12,719 nucleotides of DNA, taken from NCBI GenBank assembly GCA_022563655.1, contig JADFMW010000052.1:1-12719 (forward strand), given 5' to 3'. Source of the stretch: Pseudomonadota bacterium. Its GTDB lineage: Bacteria > Pseudomonadota > Alphaproteobacteria > JAAXGF01. Under the pieces are notes generated by a model. The model ran no database searches. It was not told the DNA's origin and saw only the letters and a list, made by a program, of their open reading frames with translations. Made by a program: the position numbers and the translations under genes. Within the stretch, counting starts at the first letter, position 1; each line of letters opens with the position of its first letter. Positions 1-6,129 of the stretch are shown in pieces.

Positions 1-459
1 TTCCCTGAACGGGGACGCCTTCAGCTTGGTCCAAAGCGAGCGACGGTGCTCTATCCCCAGAGGAAGCAGGAAAATGCCTACAACAACGGCGATGCCAGTA
101 AGCCAAAGGACGAACGCCAACGAATAATCCGCACGGCCTGGGACGCCCCGCGCGATCTCAGCAGCGACCCAGGAGAAGGAAAGCGGCAAGGGCAACCACA
201 GTATCGAGGCCGGCGGGGCGCGCAGGGAATCCAAAATCCGCTTCATTGGAAGGCGACCCGAGCGGGACCTCAGCTTGCCTATGAGCCAGACCGACAGGGA
301 AATTCCTGCCGACGCGGCCAGAAATATCGTGACGCCTCTACTAGTCTCCAGCTGCGCCAACAGAGGGATCAGCGCAGCGTACAATCCTGCCAAGAACAGC
401 GACAACAAGGACGGCCATTCTCCCGGCTGCGGCGCCTCCTCAGCCTGAACGCTGGCCAT
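1..459 (-). CDS. Integral membrane protein of unknown function, C-terminus beyond window
   Basis: The minus-strand frame is open from an ATG at 459 to the window edge, giving 153 residues with no stop. The start is well supported by a GGAGGT Shine-Dalgarno 11 bases upstream. After a short acidic, proline-containing N-terminus (residues 1-16), hydrophobic segments lie at about 17-37, 43-61, 85-104 and 113-135. Basic loops (around 62-75 with several Arg/Lys, and 138-148) suggest a polytopic inner-membrane protein. I do not recognise the family. Codon use differs from the rest of the window: four ATA and nine TTG codons in 153, plus AGA and AGT, where neighbours use almost only GC-ending codons. 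This suggests recent acquisition or a different genomic origin. It follows a broken acyl-CoA dehydrogenase frame whose stop codon overlaps the end of its Shine-Dalgarno. Confidence 0.7.
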   Translation of the reverse strand, partial: MASVQAEEAPQPGEWPSLLSLFLAGLYAALIPLLAQLETSRGVTIFLAASAGISLSVWLIGKLRSRSGRLPMKRILDSLRAPPASILWLPLPLSFSWVAAEIARGVPGRADYSLAFVLWLTGIAVVVGIFLLPLGIEHRRSLWTKLKASPFRE

Positions 460-470
460 AGAGTGAGCCT

Positions 471-476
471 ACCTCC
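471..476 (-). promoter_or_regulatory. Strong Shine-Dalgarno for the left-edge membrane protein
   Basis: On the minus strand the sequence reads GGAGGT, 11 bases before the ATG at 459. Its last T is also the first base of the TAG (471-469) that ends the upstream hybrid acyl-CoA dehydrogenase frame. A ribosome finishing the broken frame would therefore stop on this site, so the two frames could be translationally coupled. That coupling is inference; the site itself is directly visible. Confidence 0.6.
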
Positions 477-556
477 GCGCCTTCAGATTGCACATCCATG
501 AGCTGGCGGAACGCTTCCGGGCCTTCGGACCTGCAGCTGACTCGTCCACAGGCGGA

Positions 557-574
557 CGTATACGAATTGCGTAT
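557..574. repeat. Operator-like inverted repeat in the boundary region
   Basis: The sequence contains the 8-bp palindrome CGTATACG (557-564), followed by AATTG and a further CGTAT. This gives a 5-5-5 inverted repeat ATACG-AATTG-CGTAT at 560-574. It lies about 100 bases upstream of the membrane-protein start and about 80 bases to the left of the acyl-CoA dehydrogenase breakpoint. Short interrupted palindromes like this are typical of dimeric regulator sites, but no regulator gene is in the window and I found no convincing -35/-10 pair around it. Confidence 0.3.
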
Positions 575-1386
575 GATGCCTGCCTAGCACCGGTGACGCT
601 CCCTCGACGCATCCTCGCGGCGCGTTGGCCAATCACGGGCAGCCCAGACAGGCGGATCGTCAGGCCGCGCCCCACCGCCTGGCGCAGATCGACGAGGAAT
701 ACCGACAGGCCCTCGGTGCGCCTGGCGACCTTGTCGAGCGGCGTGGTGCGGGCCAGCAGAAGCATCAGGTCCGAGTGCTCGGCGCGCGAGATGAATATCT
801 TGCGGCCGTTGACGACGTAGCCGTCGTTGGTGCGCTCGGCCGAGGTGCGCAGCCGCGTGGTGTCGGTGCCGGCCTCGGGCTCGGTCACGGCGAACGCCTG
901 CAGGCGCAGCTCGCCCGAGGCGATGGCGGGCAGGTACGCCGCCTTCTGCTCCTCCGAGCCGTGCCTGAGCAAGGTTCCCATGGTGTACATCTGGGCGTGG
1001 CACGCGCCGCCGTTGCAGCCCGACTTGTGAATCTCCTCGAGGATCGCGGCCCCCGCGGCGACGCCCAAGCCGCTGCCGCCGTACCGCTCGGGGATCGGCG
1101 CGGCGAGGTAGCCCGCCTCGGTGAGCGCGGCGACGAACTCGGCGGGGTACGCCCGCTCGCGGTCGAGCCGGCGCCAGTACTCGCCGGGAAACCGGGCGCA
1201 CAGCGCGCGCAGCGGCGCGCGGATGTCCTCGAACGTGGCGCCGAGGTCGACGGCCATGGCGGGTGAATCGGGGGCGGCGCCGTCGCCGGACATGCCGGGC
1301 GTGTTCCTGTTCGATGACTCAGGTCCCGCGCGGAACCCTAGCACCATCGCCGGGCGCGGCAAACCGGCGCTCGGCGCGGGTTGTCC

Positions 1387-1415
1387 TTGTCTCGGACCGC
1401 GCCCCCGCCTATGAA
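1387..1415 (+). promoter_or_regulatory. Probable sigma-70-type promoter of the TerC-family gene
   Basis: TTGTCT (1387-1392) and TATGAA (1410-1415) are separated by exactly 17 bases, each matching four of six consensus positions. Transcription would begin near 1422, leaving a leader of about 26 bases before the GTG start at 1448, too short for a riboswitch. Confidence 0.4.
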
Positions 1416-1447
1416 GGATAAGGGCACATTCCCGGGGGCGACGAAGC

Positions 1448-2083
1448 GTGTGGGATTTCCTGACCGGCTCCGAGCTGGCGGCGCTGGGATCGGTCATCGT
1501 CATCGACATCGTGATGTCGGGCGACAACGCCATCATCATCGGCATGGCGGCGGCGAGCCTGCCGCCCGAATTGCGGCGCCGCGCCATCGTCATCGGCATC
1601 GCCGGGGCGACCGTGCTGCGGGTGATGTTCGCCTTCTTCACCCTCAAGCTGCTGGCGATCATCGGCCTCACGCTTGCCGGCGGTCTCCTGCTGCTGTGGG
1701 TGTGCTGGAAGATGTGGCGCGATATTCGCGTCGGCCACATGCACGCGCCGGCGGCGAACCCGGCCGCGGCGGACGCGGGAGCGTCACGTCCGACCGTGAA
1801 ACCGAAGACCCTGCGCCAGGCCCTCATCACCATCGTTATCGCCGACGTCTCGATGTCGCTCGACAACGTGCTCGCGGTCGCCGGCGCGGCGCGTGACAGC
1901 CTGGGGGTGCTGATCTTCGGGCTGGCGCTGTCGATCGCGCTGATGGCGGTGGCATCGAACTACATCGCCAAGCTGCTCGAGCGCCACCATTGGATCGCCT
2001 ACATCGGCTTGGTGATCGTGTCCTACGTCGCCATCGACATGATCGTCCGCGGCGTCACCGAGGTCGCGCAAGCCGCGGTATAA
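1448..2083 (+). CDS. TerC-family integral membrane protein, probable metal (Mn2+) exporter
   Basis: The product has 211 residues and belongs to the TerC/YjbE-type membrane family. Studied members export manganese, in some cases loading secreted or membrane metalloproteins. The two family signatures are present: an Asp followed by SGDN in the first membrane segment (D20, residues 24-27) and Asp followed by SLDN in the second half (D133, residues 137-140). These acidic residues are the expected metal pathway. About six or seven membrane segments are visible (10-32, 46-66, 68-88, 124-146, 152-171, 181-200), with an Ala/Pro-rich cytoplasmic linker at about 96-118 joining two related halves. Translation starts at a GTG with a G-rich stretch about nine bases upstream. 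The gene stands alone, divergent from the broken dehydrogenase gene and convergent with the mutase operon. No terD/terZ tellurite-resistance genes accompany it, so a metal-homeostasis role is likelier than tellurite resistance. Confidence 0.88.
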   Translation: MWDFLTGSELAALGSVIVIDIVMSGDNAIIIGMAAASLPPELRRRAIVIGIAGATVLRVMFAFFTLKLLAIIGLTLAGGLLLLWVCWKMWRDIRVGHMHAPAANPAAADAGASRPTVKPKTLRQALITIVIADVSMSLDNVLAVAGAARDSLGVLIFGLALSIALMAVASNYIAKLLERHHWIAYIGLVIVSYVAIDMIVRGVTEVAQAAV

Positions 2084-2101
2084 AAAAATTGGCACCAATT
2101 T
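2082..2101 (-). terminator. Possible intrinsic terminator of the galU-mutase operon
   Basis: Read on the minus strand, AAATTGG and CCAATTT form a 7-bp inverted repeat separated by TG (effectively a 6-bp stem with a 4-base loop), and the sequence runs directly into a T tract (seven Ts at 2088-2082). It lies 22 bases after the mutase stop. The stem is short and AT-rich, so it would be a weak terminator. The U tract is oriented for the minus-strand operon, not for the TerC-family gene, whose stop codon abuts it. Confidence 0.4.
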
Positions 2102-2122
2102 CTGGCCGCCAATTTCTGGCCG
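2095..2122. repeat. Exact 14-bp tandem duplication between convergent genes
   Basis: CCAATTTCTGGCCG occurs twice in immediate succession (2095-2108 and 2109-2122) and ends at the base before the mutase stop codon. Either copy can pair with the AATTGG at 2087-2092, so the duplication supplies two alternative hairpin partners in the shared 3' region. Confidence 0.8.
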
Positions 2123-3508
2123 TCAGAACGGCGGCGGCTCCACCCCGCTCGCCTCGAGCTGGGCCGCGAGGTCCGCCTTCAGCCGGTCGAGCGCCGTCGC
2201 GTCGGAGGCCTCGCAGCGGGCGACGAGCACCGCCTGGGTGTTCGAGGCGCGCAACAGCCACCAGCCGTCGGCCGTCGTCACCCGCACCCCGTCGATGTCG
2301 TTGACCTCGGCGCCGGCGGCGCGCAAGCGGCCGCGGACCTCGTCGACGACGGCCACCTTGCGCTCCTCGGGGCAGGCGAAGCGCAGCTCGGGCGTGTTGA
2401 CGACGGCGGGCAGACGGTCGCGCATGGCGCCCAGGCTTTGGTCCGAGCGCGCGACGATCGAGAGCAGCCGGACGGCGGCGTACAGCGCGTCGTCGAAGCC
2501 GTAGTAGCCGTCGGCAAAGAAGATATGCCCGCTCATCTCGCCGGCCAGCGGGCTGCCCGTCTCCATCATCTTGGACTTGACCAGCGAGTGCCCGGTGCGC
2601 CACATCAGCGGCACGCCGCCCAGCCTCTCGATCTCGTCGAACAGCACCTGGCTCGCCTTGACGTCGGCGATGATGGTCGCGCCCGGCCGCCGGCGCAGCA
2701 CGTCGGCGGCGAGGATCGCCAAAAGCTGGTCGCCCCACAGAACGCGGCCGCGCTCGTCGATGACGCCGATGCGGTCGCCGTCGCCGTCGAAGGCGATCCC
2801 GAGGTCGCAGCCCTCGCCGTTCACCGCAGCGATGATCTGGGCCAGGTTCTCGACCACGGTGGGGTCGGGGTGGTGCGCCGGAAAGGTGCCGTCGATGGTC
2901 TCGTTGAGCAATATGTGCGTGCCCGGCAGGCGCTCGACGAGGCGCGCCATCGCCTCGCCGGCGGCGCCGTTGCCGGCGTCCCAGGCCACCTTCAGCGGCC
3001 GGTCCCCGGCGTAGTCGCGGGCGAGGCGCGCGACGTACGCGTCGAAGACCGGGCGCTCCGCCACCTTGCCCTCGCCGCCCGTGTCGGCGCCCGCGGCGGC
3101 GACGCGGCCGAGCTCGACGATGTCGGCGCCGAAGAACGGCCCCTTGCCCATCATGAACTTGAAGCCGTTCTGGTCGGGCGGATTGTGCGAGCCGGTGACC
3201 ATCACGCCGCCGTCGGCGTCGAGGTGATGGACCGCGAAGTAGAGCATCGGCGTCGGCCCCAGCCCGACCCGCAGCACCTCGACGCCGCCGGCGGCGAGGC
3301 CCGCGACCAACGCCCGCTCGAGCTCGGGCGAGCTCAGCCGGCCGTCGTAGCCGACGCAGATGCGCCGCCCGGCGCCCCGCCGCGCCGCCAGCGTGGCGAA
3401 GGCGCGGCCGACCGCGTTGGCGTCCGCCGCCGACAGCGTCTCGCCGACGACGCCGCGGATGTCGTACTCGCGCAGCACGCTCGAATGAAAGCTGTGTGCT
3501 TGCCCCAT
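2123..3508 (-). CDS. Phosphomannomutase/phosphoglucomutase
   Basis: This 461-residue enzyme of the alpha-D-phosphohexomutase family interconverts hexose 6-phosphate and hexose 1-phosphate in the cytoplasm. All four family loops are present: TGSHNPP at 105-111 with phospho-Ser107, the Mg2+ loop DGDGDR at 241-246, the sugar-recognition loop GEMSGH at 323-328, and the phosphate-binding RASNTQ at 420-425. The length and GEMSGH loop match the dual-specificity PMM/PGM (AlgC-like) class rather than dedicated PGM or GlmM. The frame is open up to a TTG at 3550, but the ATG at 3508 is preferred because AGGTGG precedes it at a good distance and the homologous region begins soon after it. It is the last gene of the galU-ugd operon, 92 bases after the mandelate-racemase homologue. 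By producing glucose-1-phosphate it would feed GalU; mannose-1-phosphate would feed GDP-mannose synthesis elsewhere. Confidence 0.92.
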   Translation of the reverse strand: MGQAHSFHSSVLREYDIRGVVGETLSAADANAVGRAFATLAARRGAGRRICVGYDGRLSSPELERALVAGLAAGGVEVLRVGLGPTPMLYFAVHHLDADGGVMVTGSHNPPDQNGFKFMMGKGPFFGADIVELGRVAAAGADTGGEGKVAERPVFDAYVARLARDYAGDRPLKVAWDAGNGAAGEAMARLVERLPGTHILLNETIDGTFPAHHPDPTVVENLAQIIAAVNGEGCDLGIAFDGDGDRIGVIDERGRVLWGDQLLAILAADVLRRRPGATIIADVKASQVLFDEIERLGGVPLMWRTGHSLVKSKMMETGSPLAGEMSGHIFFADGYYGFDDALYAAVRLLSIVARSDQSLGAMRDRLPAVVNTPELRFACPEERKVAVVDEVRGRLRAAGAEVNDIDGVRVTTADGWWLLRASNTQAVLVARCEASDATALDRLKADLAAQLEASGVEPPPF

Positions 3509-3600
3509 CTGACGCCACCTAGGCTCCGTCGACGAATTCCATTGTGTCAATCGATCTCGGCATCGAGCCGTTCGAGCACCCTTGGCATGCGGTCGACGAT

Positions 3601-4701
3601 TTAGCTCTCCAAGGCGTACCGCGTAACCGCGTCTTCATTCCACTGCACTCCGCTGCCGGCTACGTCGGGGATGATCAGGCAGCCATTTTCAAGCTGAAAC
3701 GGTTCGGCGAGAATGGGATCGGCCCAGTCCTCCCACTCGAGCCAATGCGCGGTCTCGGTCACGCGCATGAGGTGGGCCGAGACCTCCGGGAAAAGGTGGC
3801 TCGACATCTCGATCCCGGCCGCGCCGGCAATCGCCGCCGTGCGCAGCCAGCCGGTCACGCCGCCGATGCGCATCAGATCGGGCATGACGTAATCGCCCGC
3901 GCCGGCCTGCACCGCCTGGTGCATGGCGCGGGGCCCGTAGAAGTTTTCGCCGAGCTGGATCGGCGTCTTCACCTCGCGGGTCAGTTGGGCATAGCCGGCG
4001 ATGTCGTCGTAGGCGATCGGCTCCTCGAACCAATAGAGGCCCTGGTCGTCGAGGCCGTGGCAGCGGTGCAGGGCGTCGCCGAGCGATAGCCCCTGGTTAA
4101 AGTCGGACATCAGCTTGACCTCCGCGCCGACGGCCTCGCGCACGGCCGCGATGGCGGCGAGGTCATCGTCAAGGCGCTCGCGGCCGAGGCGAAGCTTGAT
4201 CCCACCGAAGCCCCCTTCGCCGACCAGCTCCGCGGCTTCCTCGCCGAGACCTTCGAGCGGCGTCAGCCACAGGCCGTTGGTGTTATAGGCCGGGACCGGC
4301 CCCAGGGTGCCGCCGAGCAACACCGCGAGCGGCAGGTTCGCGGCTTTGGCCAACGCATCCCAGGCGGCCATGTCGAGCCCGGCCACGGCGATCAAGGACA
4401 CCCCGTCGCGCCCGACCAGGTGAAGCGAGCCTATCCCTTGGCGGAAGTCGTCGAAGGGCGCCACCGGCCGCCCCTTGCGCGCCGCCGCCAGATCGAGGAT
4501 CGCCGGCACCAGATACCGGGCGGATTGTTCGATGTAAGGCTGGATGTAGCTTCGCCCGATGATCCCTTCCTCGGTGTAGAGATCGATGAGGATCAGCGGC
4601 CATTGCTCGAACAAGCCGACCTTGGACACAATCGGCCGTTTCAGCGGCACGAGAACCGGCCGCGCTTTGACGCTTTGCAGCGTGAGTTTCTCAGAGACCA
4701 T
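3601..4701 (-). CDS. Mandelate racemase/muconate-lactonizing family enzyme (enolase superfamily), KxR variant
   Basis: This 366-residue protein has an N-terminal capping domain (about 1-130) and a (beta/alpha)7-beta barrel. It aligns with Pseudomonas putida mandelate racemase at a constant offset of five residues through the active site. The metal ligands are D200, E226 (in FEEP) and E252 (in GEN); the D275/H302 dyad (MPD and SSHLF) and E322 (HWLE) are kept, as is K169. The exception is the second lysine of the KxK motif, which is R171 (IKLRLG). In mandelate racemase that lysine (K166) is the base acting on the S-enantiomer, and an engineered K166R enzyme is known to be strongly impaired. The protein is therefore either a dehydratase or racemase with changed chemistry, or uses His302 as its main base; I cannot name the substrate. 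It sits in the ugd operon, 66 bases after ugd, so a hydroxy- or sugar-acid substrate is a reasonable guess. The ribosome-binding site is weak (GCGGGG). Confidence 0.85.
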   Translation of the reverse strand: MVSEKLTLQSVKARPVLVPLKRPIVSKVGLFEQWPLILIDLYTEEGIIGRSYIQPYIEQSARYLVPAILDLAAARKGRPVAPFDDFRQGIGSLHLVGRDGVSLIAVAGLDMAAWDALAKAANLPLAVLLGGTLGPVPAYNTNGLWLTPLEGLGEEAAELVGEGGFGGIKLRLGRERLDDDLAAIAAVREAVGAEVKLMSDFNQGLSLGDALHRCHGLDDQGLYWFEEPIAYDDIAGYAQLTREVKTPIQLGENFYGPRAMHQAVQAGAGDYVMPDLMRIGGVTGWLRTAAIAGAAGIEMSSHLFPEVSAHLMRVTETAHWLEWEDWADPILAEPFQLENGCLIIPDVAGSGVQWNEDAVTRYALES

Positions 4702-4767
4702 GTCGCCCCGCTCTTCGCAATCGTCGAGTCCGTATGGCAGGCAAGTTCGGCCTTCGCCGCCGCGGGC

Positions 4768-6102
4768 TCATTCGGTCGTCGGCGTGTCGGGCGGCGCGAC
4801 GGCGCGACCGAGGCAGACGTAGCGGAACCCGGCCGCGGCCATCTCGTCCGGCTCATAGACGTTGCGCAGATCGACCATCACCGGCGCCTTCATCAGGCGC
4901 TTGACGCGCCCGATGTCGAGCGCGCGGAACTCGTTCCACTCGGTCAGGATGACCAGCGCGTCGGCGCCCTCGATCGCGGCGTAGGGATCCTCGCACCAGA
5001 CGACGTTCTCAAGGCAGCGCTTGGCCTCTTCCATGCCGGCGGGGTCGAAGGCGCGGACCGTCGCTCCGGCCGCCTGCAGCGCCGGGACGATGACCAGGCT
5101 CGGCGCCTCGCGCACGTCGTCGGTGTTGGGCTTGAAGGTGAGGCCGAGCACCGCGATGCTCTTGCCCGTCACGGCGCCGCCGCAGGCGCCGGCGATGATC
5201 TCGGCCATGCGGCGCTTGCGCGCTTCGTTGACCTCGATCACGGTCTCGACGATGCGCGTCGGAGCGCCATACTCCTGGGCGGAGCGCACCAGGGCCAGGG
5301 TGTCCTTGGGGAAGCAGCTGCCGCCGAAGCCGGGGCCGGGGTGAAGGAACTTGCGGCCGATGCGCCCGTCGAGGCCGAGGCCCCGGGCGACGTCGTGGAC
5401 GTCGGCCCCGACCTTCTCGCACAGATCCGCCATCTCGTTGATGAAGGTGACCTTGGTCGCGAGGAAGCTGTTGCAGGCGTACTTGACGAGCTCCGCGGTC
5501 TCGAGGCTGGTGAACAGCACCGGGGTCTCGATCAGGAACAGCGGACGGTAGAGCGCCGAGAGCAGCGCCCGGGCGCGCTCCGAGTGGGCGCCGACCACGA
5601 TCCGGTCGGGACGCATGAAATCGTTGATCGCCGAACCCTCGCGTAGGAACTCGGGGTTCGAAGCCACGTCGAAGTCGGCGTCGGGGCGCAGCTCGCGGAC
5701 GACGCGCTCGACCTCGCGCCCGGTGCCGACCGGCACCGTCGACTTGGTGACGACGACGGTATAGCCGTCGAGCGCAGGGGCGATCTCGCGCGCCGCATCA
5801 TAGACGTAGCGCACGTCGGCGTGGCCGTCGCCGCGGCGGCTCGGCGTGCCGACGGTGATGAACACCGCGTCCGCGTCCGCGACCGCCGCCGCCGTGTCGG
5901 TGCCGAAGCTCAGCCTGCCGCTGCGCAGGTTGCCGGCGACAAGCTCGGCGAGCCCGGGTTCATGAATCGAAACCTCGCCCCGGCCGAGGCGCGCGATCTT
6001 GTCGGCGTCGCGGTCGACGCACGCCACCTCGACGCCGAACTCCGTGAAGCAGGCGGCCGAGACGAGGCCCACGTAGCCGGTTCCGATCATCGCGATGCGC
6101 AT
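4768..6102 (-). CDS. ugd: UDP-glucose 6-dehydrogenase
   Basis: This 444-residue cytoplasmic enzyme oxidises UDP-glucose to UDP-glucuronate in two NAD+-dependent steps. The Rossmann motif GTGYVG is at 7-12, followed by an acidic residue (D30) that selects NAD. STVPVGT lies at 121-127, the NSFLATK segment with its conserved lysine at 211-217, and the catalytic Cys263 in GFGGSCFPKD (258-267). The C-terminal UDP-binding domain begins near 310 and includes LTFKPNTDD. Length and motif order match the bacterial family. An AAGGGGG precedes the ATG by a good distance. It is the second gene of the operon, 27 bases after galU, whose product is its substrate. The pair points to acidic exopolysaccharide, glucuronate-containing lipopolysaccharide or downstream nucleotide sugars. 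The catalytic and cofactor residues I checked are intact. Confidence 0.95.
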   Translation of the reverse strand: MRIAMIGTGYVGLVSAACFTEFGVEVACVDRDADKIARLGRGEVSIHEPGLAELVAGNLRSGRLSFGTDTAAAVADADAVFITVGTPSRRGDGHADVRYVYDAAREIAPALDGYTVVVTKSTVPVGTGREVERVVRELRPDADFDVASNPEFLREGSAINDFMRPDRIVVGAHSERARALLSALYRPLFLIETPVLFTSLETAELVKYACNSFLATKVTFINEMADLCEKVGADVHDVARGLGLDGRIGRKFLHPGPGFGGSCFPKDTLALVRSAQEYGAPTRIVETVIEVNEARKRRMAEIIAGACGGAVTGKSIAVLGLTFKPNTDDVREAPSLVIVPALQAAGATVRAFDPAGMEEAKRCLENVVWCEDPYAAIEGADALVILTEWNEFRALDIGRVKRLMKAPVMVDLRNVYEPDEMAAAGFRYVCLGRAVAPPDTPTTE

Positions 6103-6129
6103 GGCCCAACCCCCCTTACGCTGCCCCGG

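Larger units (their letters stand above)
469..1293 (-). pseudogene. Acyl-CoA dehydrogenase, 3'-truncated and fused to unrelated sequence
   Basis: Residues 1-214 are a clear acyl-CoA dehydrogenase: an N-terminal helical domain (about 20-130, with the PERYGG motif near 68-73) followed by the start of the beta-barrel domain, with FAVTEPEAGTD (134-144) lining the FAD and acyl-CoA and GYVVNGRKIFIS (158-169). Homology stops at about residue 214 (base 652), just after GLTIR. The frame then runs through an Arg/Ser/Ala-rich tail that resembles no dehydrogenase and ends at a TAG at 469. The whole C-terminal helical domain (roughly 170 residues of a family of about 385) is missing, and that domain holds the catalytic glutamate and much of the FAD dimer contact, so a working enzyme is not expected. 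I chose the ATG at 1293 because an AGGA lies 11 bases upstream; the internal ATG at 1257 has no ribosome-binding site. The gene diverges from the TerC-family gene. Confidence 0.8.

Noticed and set aside
46..820. Two plus-strand frames at the left edge (46-501 and 488-820).
   Set aside because: The first is antisense to the membrane protein with a good ribosome site, the second to the acyl-CoA dehydrogenase; both have low-complexity, non-protein-like composition.
1294..1447. A manganese (yybP-ykoY type) riboswitch upstream of the TerC-family gene.
   Set aside because: The promoter candidate leaves only about 26 leader bases and the conserved riboswitch core is not recognisable.
3545..3550. 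TTGACA as the -35 box of a separate mutase promoter.
   Set aside because: At 16-18 bases downstream there is no -10-like hexamer (the sequence is GGAGCC), and the hexamer is part of the upstream open frame.
3526..3556. Adjacent GTCGAC, GAATTC and ATCGAT sites resembling a cloning linker.
   Set aside because: The sites are spread over natural-looking sequence that continues smoothly into both genes; single six-base sites like these occur by chance.
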